Assembly: GCA_963693305.1 (NCBI GenBank)
Contig: OY855914.1
Coordinates: 13,827,783 to 13,891,782, forward strand
Length of the DNA stretch: 64,000 nt
Origin: Meandrina meandrites
Taxonomy: Eukaryota > Cnidaria > Anthozoa > Scleractinia > Meandrinidae
Reading direction: 5' to 3'
Positions within the stretch are counted from its first letter, which is position 1, and the number at the start of each line of letters is the position of its first letter. Made by a program: the position numbers and the translations under genes. Under the pieces are notes generated by a model. It had not been told where the DNA came from. It did no database searches and was given only the letters and a program-made list of their open reading frames with translations. This document shows, piece after piece, positions 46,587 to 54,759 of this stretch.

Positions 46587-46991
46587 ATGGAGCAGTCATG
46601 TAAACAAATGGGCCGAGGAAGAAAAGGACTTCTTTGCCAAAGTCGAAAAAAAACCAAAACCGCCAAAAACAGACTGACAACCCAACATACATTATTTATC
46701 GGAGAACCGGAAAAGGGACAAATTATAGATCCACCAATTCAGATTTCAGAAGAGCTGCTCACAGCAATGAAAATAATGAGCCCGCAAGATTTAAAGAACA
46801 CACTTATACAACATGAAGAAGAACAAGAAGAAGTCGACTTAACAGACATGGAAGAGTACGATTTGACAGGAACAGGAGAGCCGGTTTACGAAACACCAAT
46901 CCTGACGCCGCAGCTGTACCGCAGAATGATGGCAAACGAGTTTAACCGGGACCAGGTAGAGTACATAATAAAGAAAAGTTTGGGGTTTTAA
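46587..46991 (+). CDS. Polinton protein of unknown function, 134 aa
   Basis: I do not recognise the family. The N-terminus is strongly basic (GRGRKG, SRKKTKTAKNR). It is followed by an acidic centre with EEEQEEVDLTDMEEYDLTG and a C-terminal helix-rich part ending VEYIIKKSLGF. The ATG at 46587 lies 10 bp inside the TIR boundary, so any promoter must lie in the TIR itself; an internal Met at 46608 is an alternative start. It is the outermost gene on the left and is transcribed inward. Confidence 0.6.
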   Translation: MEQSCKQMGRGRKGLLCQSRKKTKTAKNRLTTQHTLFIGEPEKGQIIDPPIQISEELLTAMKIMSPQDLKNTLIQHEEEQEEVDLTDMEEYDLTGTGEPVYETPILTPQLYRRMMANEFNRDQVEYIIKKSLGF

Positions 46992-47002
46992 GAGAGCGCA
47001 GT

Positions 47003-47128
47003 TTATTCGCTTGCAGCATCAAAAATAGCTTCCACAGCTTGAACCGTAATAAGTTTGACATCATTTACCCAAGAGGGGGAAGAAAGGTCTATGATAGCGC
47101 ACACGAGCATGTGGACCGACACAAGCAT
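47003..47128 (-). CDS. Candidate 41-aa ORF on the opposite strand
   Basis: A short minus-strand ATG ORF fills the gap between two plus-strand genes. It begins MLVSVHMLVCAIIDLSSPSW and ends AVEAIFDAASE. The first half is hydrophobic. No family is recognised, and length alone does not prove coding. Confidence 0.2.
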   Translation of the reverse strand: MLVSVHMLVCAIIDLSSPSWVNDVKLITVQAVEAIFDAASE

Positions 47129-47194
47129 TTTGCACAGGTATATTTATGCTGTGTATTTTTTTGCCACCATTTGGACAAAAGCAGCGGGCTGTAA

Positions 47195-47488
47195 ATGTCA
47201 CTCTCACACATGCAAAAGCTTTTAAATAAAAAACTGGCTGAGATAACGGCGGAAGCAGCGAAAAAGTTCGAAGAAGAAATAAAAAAATATCAAGAAGACC
47301 CCTATGTGTATATCGATGGAATGAAAATCAAGAAGACCCTAAACCAATGCATCCCATACACGGATGAAGCATGGGCAGAATACCTGCGGGACAAAGCGGA
47401 CAGAGACAATAAACAGCTAATAAGCTTCATAGATAAAGTTTTTTTCGAAGACGGCGGGCTGCAATTTAAAGAAACGCAAACAAAGTGA
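47195..47488 (+). CDS. Polinton protein of unknown function, 97 aa
   Basis: The small, mostly alpha-helical protein starts MSLSHMQKLLNKKLAEITAE and has a Lys/Glu-rich helix (AAKKFEEEIKKYQED). A conserved-looking globular end contains TLNQCIPYTDEAWAEYLRDK. The family is not recognised. It lies in the left cluster of small plus-strand genes, 29 bp upstream of the next ORF. Confidence 0.55.
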   Translation: MSLSHMQKLLNKKLAEITAEAAKKFEEEIKKYQEDPYVYIDGMKIKKTLNQCIPYTDEAWAEYLRDKADRDNKQLISFIDKVFFEDGGLQFKETQTK

Positions 47489-47516
47489 ATAAACAGGTTA
47501 ACAACATTTAAACGTT

Positions 47517-47906
47517 ATGGACACATTAGAACTAATTCAAGCACTTCCGGCAGAACTTCGAGAACAAATCCGCAAGGAGTATGTAAAAATCAAACTCTGG
47601 CAGCGTAAAATGCTTGGCTGGGCTGAAGTACACCAAGATTTGCAGAAAACCCCTTTTTGTCAAAGACGGCAAAGGCTTGTAAAAGTTATGTTTTGTCTTG
47701 AACACGCAAATTGCGGCGTTGATGGGATATGTGTTCCGTGTATGCGAAAAGACTCCATCATTCATTGCACTTCCCCAGACATAGACGAATACAACAGCCC
47801 CAGACGCTGTGTTGAGATATGCGATGATGAATTAGAACATAAATGGATCCATTGTAAGGTAAATGGTTTAGACCCAATGCGAGAAATCATAATGGAATTT
47901 TACTGA
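47517..47906 (+). CDS. Cys-rich Polinton protein, 129 aa, unknown function
   Basis: The N-terminus MDTLELIQALPAELREQIRK resembles the LP.E...I helical start of F-box-like motifs, but this is weak. A cysteine-rich region follows: C-LEHANC-GVDGICVPC, then HC and RCVEICD, which could bind zinc. Similar LPxEIRxxI starts occur in small genes of cnidarian Polintons as far as I recall, without a known role. An early or regulatory function is only a guess. Confidence 0.55.
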   Translation: MDTLELIQALPAELREQIRKEYVKIKLWQRKMLGWAEVHQDLQKTPFCQRRQRLVKVMFCLEHANCGVDGICVPCMRKDSIIHCTSPDIDEYNSPRRCVEICDDELEHKWIHCKVNGLDPMREIIMEFY

Positions 47907-47985
47907 GCGCCGGAAAATCAATATTTAAGTGAAGTTTGTTGAACAAATAACACAAGGGTGACTGTTTATTTTTTCTGCTTTTTGA

Positions 47986-49605
47986 TTACCTATAATAAGA
48001 ATCATCTATTAAAACTAAACTTACAACTGCATATTCTGCAATTTGTGGGGGATGGCTAAAAGGATTATTACCAAGTTCAATGAAATACACCCCCAAATAA
48101 TCTCCCTCGTTTAATTTAATTCTTCGATCCCCACTTAAACGGGGTGCCACATATTGGTAATTGACACCATCGATATTCCTTGTACTTTTAAATACCACAT
48201 GAGATATTGGATCGATTGGAATCTTCACACCTATTCTTTCAAAAGCCCTATCATGTTTATTATTAGAAATTGCTAAACCATCAAGGAAGCAAGGAAATGG
48301 TACTAATACACGAAAGTCATTCCCGAATTTAACATATTTTCTATCACTTGGAGGATTCAATTGTTCCTTTATATCCCAAGCTCCAGGTATTATTATTTTA
48401 GGTCGGAAATCTTTAAACGCATAACCGTTTAGATCTAAATCTTTTTGTAACCTGATTGTATCGTTGTCTATTGTGTAGCCTCGATCATAATTTTTTATTT
48501 GAAAAAAGTTCATATCTAAATTTGTTTGTAGAGTAAAATCACCGGAGGAATCGAGAAAGAAAACATCATCGTAAATAATTCCGTCTATATCTGATTGATA
48601 CCCCTTTACACCGTAAATGATTAAAGCGGCCTTTTCACTAGGTGCTGAACCATCATAACCCGGATTTAAAATGTCAAAATAGATAGTGTCGTCATTCTTA
48701 TCTTTTGATTTGTAAGTATTAAAAATGATCCTTATATACGGAGGGTTATGGGTGGCAAAGCGTTTGGTGTGGTAGGTAATAGTACTGGAGGCCAACTTGT
48801 TTAAAGGGTTAAGAAACCAGTTTTGGTCGTTTTTGTTTTTAGGGTAAAAGAACTCAACACATATAGTGTACTCTCCTTCTTTTAGAGGTGTTTTATTTAA
48901 CGCCAAACGCGAGTTGAAAGAATTGTCACTTGTTTTTATAATGTTAAAAGTGTAAGCCTTTTTATTGACACTGTGAAGGTTGGATGTAAAGTCTTCAACG
49001 GTAACAGAAGAAATATTGTTTACAGCTGAAACACCAACCCTTTGGGTTAAAAAACCTAAGTCATTCTTTTTATGGGCGTGCCCAGTTGTAATTGCAGAGG
49101 AGCCCACATATTTTTTCATTGAAGTGAGATTGACAGCATCTTGATCGCCGACAGGATTTGCGAGCTGTTTGATTGCATGGTCGTTCATGACAATGTCACC
49201 AGTAACGCTAGCTGATGACATATCCCCACTATCACCCTTATCACCTTTTTCACCTTTATCCCCCATAGCTCCTTTCGAACCCGCAGGTCCAGTTGCTCCA
49301 GTGGGTCCCGCAGGTCCAGTTGCTCCAGTTGGTCCTGTAGGTCCCGCTGCTCCCGCAGGGCCAGCAGGTCCGGTCGGTCCTTGTGAGCCCGTTTCACCTT
49401 TTAATCCTTTTTCCCCAACATCACCTTTATCTCCTTTAGGACCTTGCGGGCCAGTATTGCCCTTATCACCTTTTTCGCCTTTAGGGCCAGCGGGTCCAGT
49501 TGCGCCAGTTGGACCAGCAGGGCCGGCAGGGCCGGTTTCCCCTCGGATTGAAGTAGACTCTTCATGTGTTTGAGTTGCACCTGTCGCACCGTTAATAAAC
49601 CCCAT
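47986..49605 (-). CDS. Collagen-like fibre candidate, 539 aa
   Basis: Residues ~22-132 are Gly-X-Y collagen repeats ([20 protein letters not shown] and similar, with KGEKGDKG blocks). A tail-fibre-like linker follows: [27 protein letters not shown], the pattern seen in phage and viral fibre proteins before a trimeric head. The ~370-residue C-terminal part is likely a beta-rich head; I do not recognise its fold. By analogy it may be a trimeric surface fibre used for attachment (inference). The ATG lies a few bases after the ATPase stop, and the AT-rich motif CTATATATTTT sits directly upstream (minus strand). Confidence 0.75.
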   Translation of the reverse strand: MGFINGATGATQTHEESTSIRGETGPAGPAGPTGATGPAGPKGEKGDKGNTGPQGPKGDKGDVGEKGLKGETGSQGPTGPAGPAGAAGPTGPTGATGPAGPTGATGPAGSKGAMGDKGEKGDKGDSGDMSSASVTGDIVMNDHAIKQLANPVGDQDAVNLTSMKKYVGSSAITTGHAHKKNDLGFLTQRVGVSAVNNISSVTVEDFTSNLHSVNKKAYTFNIIKTSDNSFNSRLALNKTPLKEGEYTICVEFFYPKNKNDQNWFLNPLNKLASSTITYHTKRFATHNPPYIRIIFNTYKSKDKNDDTIYFDILNPGYDGSAPSEKAALIIYGVKGYQSDIDGIIYDDVFFLDSSGDFTLQTNLDMNFFQIKNYDRGYTIDNDTIRLQKDLDLNGYAFKDFRPKIIIPGAWDIKEQLNPPSDRKYVKFGNDFRVLVPFPCFLDGLAISNNKHDRAFERIGVKIPIDPISHVVFKSTRNIDGVNYQYVAPRLSGDRRIKLNEGDYLGVYFIELGNNPFSHPPQIAEYAVVSLVLIDDSYYR

Positions 49606-49607
49606 CT

Positions 49608-50240
49608 CTATATATTTTCGTCAAAATTTTTAAGTGTGGTTTTTTTTGGTTTGTCGTGATATAAAAAAGAATATTTAGCATCGGTAGCCCTTTCAAGCAG
49701 CTCTCTGTCAATTCCCAATTCATCAGCAATACGGTTATTTTCTCTGGGAAGAAAGTTGAAAATGCAAAAGTGGCTACAATTATCTCGGATGTTTTTGGGG
49801 ACCTTAAAATAGCTTTGAGAAAGATAAATGACGCTGCAATTGCGGTGGCGACCGTTGATAAAATAATCGATAATGTCGTTTTGGTTGCTTTCACAAACCA
49901 TGTCATCGAAAATTACAATCTTTTGATTGTCAGTGGACAGCGTTTCCAAAGGAATAACATCGTTGGCGGCTTCAATAACATTATAGCCAGCCACAGGATT
50001 GACTCTTGTGTCGAAATCATCAATCAAATATTGGTACTTGTCTTGATGCAGGTTCTTAGCGCAAAGGTAAATTTTGTCGTAGACCAACAGCCTGTAAAGC
50101 ATATGCATGAGAATATTTGTCTTACCAGAGTTGCTTGGCCCGCAAATAAGCATCCGAAAGGTATCTGCTGGCATACAAGGGTGCCCCCGCTTGTAATTAC
50201 TTTTTGTAGTCAAACTGGGGTCGTAATTGGGAATTTTCAT
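49608..50240 (-). CDS. ATP: Genome-packaging ATPase (FtsK/HerA, A32-like)
   Basis: The 210-aa P-loop ATPase belongs to the type that pumps DNA into capsids of Polintons, adenovirus-like and large DNA viruses. Walker A is [12 protein letters not shown] (residues ~31-42). Walker B is KIVIFDDM (~107-114). A sensor-like motif IYLSQSYF follows at ~138-145. The length is typical of Polinton ATPases. It is divergent from the gene at 50271, with only 30 bp between the starts, and overlaps the upstream motif of the fibre gene at its end. No damage is seen. Confidence 0.93.
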   Translation of the reverse strand: MKIPNYDPSLTTKSNYKRGHPCMPADTFRMLICGPSNSGKTNILMHMLYRLLVYDKIYLCAKNLHQDKYQYLIDDFDTRVNPVAGYNVIEAANDVIPLETLSTDNQKIVIFDDMVCESNQNDIIDYFINGRHRNCSVIYLSQSYFKVPKNIRDNCSHFCIFNFLPRENNRIADELGIDRELLERATDAKYSFLYHDKPKKTTLKNFDENI

Positions 50241-50270
50241 TTTTTTTTCTGTTATATATACGGCAAAAAT
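50241..50270. promoter_or_regulatory. Divergent promoter between ATPase and the 290-aa gene
   Basis: The 30-bp spacer separates two divergent starts. Its near-palindromic GTTATATATACGG core would serve both strands. No room exists for a conventional TATA box with downstream initiation outside the coding regions. Confidence 0.55.
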
Positions 50271-51143
50271 ATGTCCATGAAGAAGTGGCGAAAACTTGTC
50301 AGCGAAAAGGCTGAAGTTGAGCAGCAGAACGACAGCATTCTCGCGGCAATAAAAAATAACAAAATCAATAAAGAGTTTGGTCAGCTATCAGGTGAGGATT
50401 TGTTCAAACCTATCACATCGCGGCTTGACAAACTCCAAGTAGGGACGGCACCAAAAGAAGAGGAAGAAATCCCAGATTATGGTATGGAGGAGTTTGATTT
50501 AAACAACCCCTTCGACGGAGATTTTAACCCGGATGAGGAAACACCACTACCAACACCAACACCATCACCAACACCATCACCAACATCATCACCACCACCA
50601 TCTCCTACATCAACACCGTTACCACCTTTGGCTGAAGAGGAAGAAACGGAATTAACGGAAAGCCCAGCGGAAAAACCAAGTAAATGGGGGCCACCACAAG
50701 AACCGGGTATCAAGGGATCAGAGTCGGTTGACCTGCAGACACTGAGCAGCATGTTAACAAAAAATAAAGACAATCCTGACTATGTGGTAAAAAGTAAAAA
50801 ATCAAAATTCCACGGCTACACAATGACAGACATAAGAAGGGCAAGAGATGAAATTCTTGACAGGAGAAAAGGGAATAAACAACCTTCAGTACAGTTGCCG
50901 ATACCCCAGGATGATGAACCCGACTGGGAACAGGAACCCGAAAGAGAAAGAGAAATGGAAGGAAGCGGAAGTGTAGATCCAAACGCTTTGGTTGAAAGGC
51001 TATACATAAGCTTGGCGTCTATACAGGCGGGCAACACTTCACTGAAGCTGAAAAAACAGGTCAAGCAGATGTTGGGGTTGCTGGTAAAGCTAAAGGAAAT
51101 AACACAAAAAGAAGCCCACAAAATTTTGAGTGATATTATATAA
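50271..51143 (+). CDS. Polinton virion/assembly-type protein, 290 aa, unknown
   Basis: The N-terminal helical part contains EFGQLSGEDLFKPITSRLDK. A long Pro/Ser/Thr linker of PTPTPSPTPSPTSSPPP type follows (residues ~88-118). The helical C-terminus is ...LVERLYISLASIQAG and KQMLGLLVKLKEITQKEAHK. The position between ATPase and minor capsid gene suggests a capsid or scaffolding role (inference). The frame is open further upstream, opposite the ATPase, but the ATG at 50271 (or 50277) directly downstream of TATATA is the sensible start. Five bases separate its stop from the next ATG. Confidence 0.65.
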   Translation: MSMKKWRKLVSEKAEVEQQNDSILAAIKNNKINKEFGQLSGEDLFKPITSRLDKLQVGTAPKEEEEIPDYGMEEFDLNNPFDGDFNPDEETPLPTPTPSPTPSPTSSPPPSPTSTPLPPLAEEEETELTESPAEKPSKWGPPQEPGIKGSESVDLQTLSSMLTKNKDNPDYVVKSKKSKFHGYTMTDIRRARDEILDRRKGNKQPSVQLPIPQDDEPDWEQEPEREREMEGSGSVDPNALVERLYISLASIQAGNTSLKLKKQVKQMLGLLVKLKEITQKEAHKILSDII

Positions 51144-51144
51144 G
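51137..51144 (+). promoter_or_regulatory. TATATAAG motif, 4 nt before minor capsid ATG
   Basis: TATATAAG is preceded by AATTTTGAGTGAT and overlaps the end of the upstream gene. It is one of a set of start-proximal motifs in this element. Confidence 0.55.
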
Positions 51145-51148
51145 CAAC

Positions 51149-51916
51149 ATGTCTTTCAGCCTGTTGCTCGACTCGCGGCTGGCCAAACAAAACAACGCCA
51201 ACAGCAAGTCACATGACTTCACAATTAACTTTGACCCACCAATCGCTTTAGAACCCTTCAAAAAGTACAAGGCGGCGTTAAATGAGCTGGTATCTATGTC
51301 TTATTCGTGGTACAACATCGCGAAACGGTACAACAACAACGAATTCAAATGGCGGAAAAAAACAGAGAACTGGAAAACCGTGACAATTCCGGATGGAATG
51401 TATGATTACAACGGTCTCAACACCACCATTCAGGCACTAATCGGAAGAGTGGATCCCAAGGATGAAAAATCCAAGTTTATTTTTCAGCTGTATTTTCACA
51501 CCACAACGTATCGGGCGGTCATTTTGTTGCAGGACGGCTACGAGCTTGACCTAAGTGGAGGTGAATTTGCTGCGTTGCTGGGTTTTGATAAGAAAACAAT
51601 AGACGGAGCGAACAATAGGAGCGACCACGTACCAAATATAACAAGAGGCGTCGACTGGATCTACGTCCATTGTGATCTCATTACAAGGGCTGTGGACAAC
51701 ATCGGGGGCGACGTTATGTTCTCTTTTTCAACCGCTGAACTCACAGTTAGCTACCCCTTTTCAAAAGAGCCCCACCGCCTCTTGTGGCACCCGGTGAACA
51801 AAAATAGAATCAATGCGATAAATATCAAAATCACGGACGGGCGCAACAACATTATAGATCTGAATGACCAAGACGTGGCTTTAAGTATCATCATTGAAGA
51901 AGAAAAAGAAAAATAA
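51149..51916 (+). CDS. mCP: Minor capsid protein (penton-type)
   Basis: The 255-aa protein matches the single jelly-roll minor capsid protein of Polintons that forms the vertices. Landmarks are the N-terminal SHDFTINFDPPIALEPFKKY (beta-strand rich), TVTIPDGMYDYNGLNTTIQA (the P.G.Y....IN pattern of the family) and GGEFAALLGFDKKTI. The C-terminus is TAELTVSYPFSKEPHRLLWH. The order ATPase-unknown-mCP-basic protein-MCP follows the usual Polinton morphogenesis module. The frame is intact. Confidence 0.85.
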   Translation: MSFSLLLDSRLAKQNNANSKSHDFTINFDPPIALEPFKKYKAALNELVSMSYSWYNIAKRYNNNEFKWRKKTENWKTVTIPDGMYDYNGLNTTIQALIGRVDPKDEKSKFIFQLYFHTTTYRAVILLQDGYELDLSGGEFAALLGFDKKTIDGANNRSDHVPNITRGVDWIYVHCDLITRAVDNIGGDVMFSFSTAELTVSYPFSKEPHRLLWHPVNKNRINAINIKITDGRNNIIDLNDQDVALSIIIEEEKEK

Positions 51917-51935
51917 TTTACACCTAAGTATAATA

Positions 51936-52445
51936 ATGAATCATCCGAGCGAGTGGGCGAGATATTATGACGCGCCAAACGGAACATATAGATACAGACA
52001 CAAAGGTACGGGGGTTGTAAGAGACACCCTAATGAATATAGGAAAGCGGTTCAAAAAGAAGGTTACCCGTCAGACGTTGGAGAAGGCTGTAAATGAAGCC
52101 TCGAAGCAAATGCTGAAAAAAGCCGCAGAAAAAGCAGAAGAAAAAGCGGCTGACAAGATACAAGCTGTTTTGCGAAATAGCAACTCAGTTGCTGTTCCAC
52201 GCCCTAAGAGTAAAAAGACCCCAAGTGTAAAACCCAAGAGTAAAAAGACTCCAAGTGTAAAACCAAAGGGTAAAAAGACCCCACCACAGAAACTTAGTAC
52301 CGAGTCGCGGCAGAAACTGAAGAAGATGCTAAACCCCGGGGTAGCAACTCAGTTAAGCGGGGATTCACGAAAAAAGTTGAACCAGATTTTAAATGCGGGT
52401 CGGGCTGCAAGGTTGAAAGTAAACCAATTGATAGCGGAAAATTAA
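51936..52445 (+). CDS. Basic, Lys-rich core-type protein, 169 aa
   Basis: Starting at the ATG 51936 (MNHPSEWARYYDAPNGTYRY), the protein is very basic. A helical AEKAEEKAADK region is followed by three imperfect repeats of KSKKTPSVKP (residues ~89-115) and a C-terminal KKMLNPG / KKLNQILNAG internal repeat. The composition resembles viral DNA-condensing core proteins such as adenovirus pVII, but there is no sequence match that I can claim. The start is preceded by AAGTATAATA. Confidence 0.6.
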   Translation: MNHPSEWARYYDAPNGTYRYRHKGTGVVRDTLMNIGKRFKKKVTRQTLEKAVNEASKQMLKKAAEKAEEKAADKIQAVLRNSNSVAVPRPKSKKTPSVKPKSKKTPSVKPKGKKTPPQKLSTESRQKLKKMLNPGVATQLSGDSRKKLNQILNAGRAARLKVNQLIAEN

Positions 52446-52463
52446 AATAATTTTTTAAAAAGA

Positions 52464-52470
52464 TATATAG
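52464..52470 (+). promoter_or_regulatory. TATATAG motif before the MCP gene
   Basis: AAATAATTTTTT lies upstream, followed by GATATATAGG, 8 nt before the ATG at 52479. It has the same bipartite layout as the other late-type genes in the element. Confidence 0.5.
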
Positions 52471-52478
52471 GACGCAAG

Positions 52479-53744
52479 ATGTTCAGAAGCCACAGGCATT
52501 TGGAAAAAACAGAGTATGTTCGTATCATGTTAGACAAACCGATCACTATCCCGGGAAACAATCAGCACCAGGTAAAAACAAACTATAAATTCACACTCAC
52601 CGACCGAGACAACTGGTTTGATTGGTATAACGCCTACTTCCGGGCTGATTTCACTTTTGAGGCAACCGCAGATGGCGCACAAGTTGCAGCAGACGCTAGG
52701 TCAGCGCCCATTAACGGCTCATTTTCACTGATAAACAAACTTGCGGTAAAATCATCGGGCAAAAACATTTACAACGTAGACAACATTCACAAGCTCATAT
52801 TTATCAAAAACTTGTTGGATTTTTCTGATGACTTTGCAAGGAGCGCAGCAAAAAATCAGTTTTGGTATTTGGATACAACGAATAGCAATGTAACGGCCGT
52901 CGCTGCCACTAACCTAGGAATCAGAGAAAGGGGTTTGCTTGCCCATGCCGGTCTCACGGTTGAAACCCTCATACCACTTAACAGGTACTCATTTTTCGAA
53001 GAGTTGGGTGACAAGCTTCTTCCCCCAATGCAAATGGAGTTTGAAATTGAGCTACAATCGGATGCAGAGCTGATTTGGCAAAACGATGGCACCAATCGCA
53101 GGATAGTGGTGAAAAACTTCGAGCTGTGGGTTCCAATGCTGCGTTTTACCAGCGAAGGACAGAAGCTCGCAAACGAAAACTTTTTGAAACCTCAGAAATG
53201 GACGTACCTTAATGAAATGATCCAACCCAGCAGCAGCCGGCGTGACGCTTTCGGACAGTGGCAGATAAATCCCGGTATAAAGGATGCCAAACATGTTTTC
53301 ATTTTCATTCAACAGTCAAGAAAGAAGGACGCCTTGACTCAAAACCCCTACTTCTTTGACACCTTTGACATTGACGGAGACAATTCAGCAAAACTTGCAA
53401 CTTGCCGGCTACAGTACGGCTCTTCACAGTACTATCCGGAGCTGGACTACGACGAAAACTTCAAACTGCGCATTCTTAATGACTTAATGAACTACCGGTA
53501 CCGCAAAAACGACTACAACACCGGTGTGCAGCTTCAGCCCAACAACTTCAAGGATTTATACCCAATACTCTATTTCGACTTACGCGAAAACAAGGATAAC
53601 ATGACCAACGACCCGAAGCGGATGGTTTTCCACTACAGGCTCAACGAGGCGGCCGACGCGCAAGACTACACCATTTATGCAGGAATTTTGTACGAGTCCG
53701 AATTTGTTCTCAAGCAGGTGGGTAATGAGCTGGTGATGGTTTAA
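52479..53744 (+). CDS. MCP: Major capsid protein (double jelly-roll)
   Basis: The 421-aa protein matches Polinton major capsid proteins, which form trimeric double jelly-roll capsomers. The beta-rich N-terminus includes NYKFTLTDRDNWFDWYNAYF, followed by LINKLAVKSSGKNIYNV. The family-typical segment RYSFFEELGDKLLPPMQMEF lies at residues ~169-188. The second half has VKNFELWVPMLRF and QYGSSQYYPELDYDENFKLR. It is shorter than many (which can exceed 500 aa), but both halves are present and the frame is intact. It is the genomic neighbour of mCP, pX and protease, as expected. Confidence 0.88.
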   Translation: MFRSHRHLEKTEYVRIMLDKPITIPGNNQHQVKTNYKFTLTDRDNWFDWYNAYFRADFTFEATADGAQVAADARSAPINGSFSLINKLAVKSSGKNIYNVDNIHKLIFIKNLLDFSDDFARSAAKNQFWYLDTTNSNVTAVAATNLGIRERGLLAHAGLTVETLIPLNRYSFFEELGDKLLPPMQMEFEIELQSDAELIWQNDGTNRRIVVKNFELWVPMLRFTSEGQKLANENFLKPQKWTYLNEMIQPSSSRRDAFGQWQINPGIKDAKHVFIFIQQSRKKDALTQNPYFFDTFDIDGDNSAKLATCRLQYGSSQYYPELDYDENFKLRILNDLMNYRYRKNDYNTGVQLQPNNFKDLYPILYFDLRENKDNMTNDPKRMVFHYRLNEAADAQDYTIYAGILYESEFVLKQVGNELVMV

Positions 53745-53746
53745 AA

Positions 53747-53859
53747 GTGAAATAATTTTGTATGAAATATAAGAGATGCCGCACGCGCTGAAAAAAGAAT
53801 GTTTGGAGGTGGAGTTGCTGATACCCCAAAGTGAAATAATTTTTGTATGAAATATAAGA
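53747..53859 (+). repeat. Duplicated promoter-like cassette enclosing a gene fragment
   Basis: GTGAAATAATTTTGTATGAA ATATAAGA occurs at ~53748 and again at ~53831, each just before an ATG. Between them, 53781-53816 is a 36-bp exact copy of 55003-55038 from a downstream gene. It yields only a 24-codon ORF (53776-53850). Confidence 0.85.
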
Positions 53860-53860
53860 A

Positions 53861-54331
53861 ATGACGACTTACTATCCGCACAAGATTTCACTTTCAGACG
53901 GGCAGAAGGTAAGCCTCGCGCGGGCCTTTGGGCGAGGAGAAGCTGTTACGCTCAGATTTAAAAACGAAGCTATAACCGGCGGCAGCGACACTTTGCACTT
54001 GACCGCCAGGCAGATCAAAAAAATAGAGCGCGCTATCAAAAACAAAACGGGCGTGGATATAGACATGAGCAAGACACAAATCAGACGTGTGCGCAACTTG
54101 ACCGCCAGGCAGATCAAAGAAATAGAGCGCGCTATCAAAAACAAAACGGGCATGGATATAGACATGAGCAAGACACAAATCAAATATGTGCGCAAGCTGG
54201 CGAATGGTGCAGGCATGCGGGTAAAACCCCCAACAGGTGGAAAGGGAATGCGCATCAACCCTCCACCATATATGCGCCCTCCACCATTTATAGGTTCTTG
54301 GGGTGATCAAAAAAAAGCCCGCCTTCGTTGA
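53861..54331 (+). CDS. pX-like protein with a duplicated domain, 156 aa
   Basis: The protein resembles adenovirus pX-like core/membrane-active proteins described in Polintons: ISLSDGQKVSLARAF, then LTARQIKKIERAIKNKTG VDIDMSKTQI (in two consecutive pieces), then a Gly/Pro-rich tail ending MRPPPFIGSWGDQKK. The LT.RQI...KA...G..I..SKTQI unit occurs twice in tandem, with a nucleotide period of 99 bp (53999 and 54098). Its 3' end overlaps the protease frame through an A8 tract at 54309-54316. The AT-box plus AATATAAG module lies 2 nt before the ATG. Confidence 0.75.
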   Translation: MTTYYPHKISLSDGQKVSLARAFGRGEAVTLRFKNEAITGGSDTLHLTARQIKKIERAIKNKTGVDIDMSKTQIRRVRNLTARQIKEIERAIKNKTGMDIDMSKTQIKYVRKLANGAGMRVKPPTGGKGMRINPPPYMRPPPFIGSWGDQKKARLR

Positions 54332-54680
54332 TGTCCCCTTAACTGATTATGACTTACAGCGATGGTGTCAATACTTGAAAATCCCCATCAAAGGTATATT
54401 TGCGAGAGATGAGATTCACGTGAAAAACCACTCCCCTTGTATAATCAACATGGATGATCTTGGAGGGTCAGGCACCCATTGGGTATGCTGCTGGGATGGA
54501 ACTGAATATTTTGACTCTTTTGGTTTACCTCCACCCGCAGAATGGGAAATTGAGTTGATTCTCGAGGGCAAACAAACCTTTCTTCGGAATGACAACCAGC
54601 TTCAGTGGGAATCCAGTGTGCGCTGCGGCTACTACTGTTTGCTTTTCCTGAATGAGCGTAACAAAGGACGGTCGTTTTGA
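54294..54680 (+). pseudogene. PRO: Adenovirus-type maturation protease, no ATG and early stop
   Basis: The frame encodes a Ulp1/adenain-like cysteine protease used for virion maturation. The catalytic His lies in GTHWVCCWDG, Asp in YFDSFGLPPP, the oxyanion Gln in DNQLQWESS and the nucleophile Cys in RCGYYCLLFL, all intact. However, the frame opens after a TAG at 54291 with no ATG before the active-site His region; only a GTG at 54303 exists. It overlaps pX by ~30 nt in a +1-shifted frame at an A8 run. A TGA at 54678-54680 cuts the protein, and the same frame stays open for 25 more codons to a TAG at 54756, one base before the next gene's ATG. It is either a decayed gene or one relying on frameshifting or readthrough. 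Confidence 0.82.
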
Positions 54681-54759
54681 GATATTTTGAGCATGTTTTC
54701 TGAAAATACGCGCGCCAACGAGGCTGTGGTGAAGGATTATTTTACACATAATGTATAGG

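Noticed and set aside
49169..49573. 134-codon Pro/Val-rich ORF opposite the collagen repeats
   Set aside because: It is the complement of Gly-X-Y coding sequence and has no start context.
49770..50270. N-terminal extension of the 290-aa gene
   Set aside because: It lies opposite the ATPase gene and is a shadow frame; the ATG at 50271 follows the promoter-like motif.
53776..53850. A 24-codon gene before pX
   Set aside because: It is produced by a 36-bp copy of another gene read in a different frame; no independent support.
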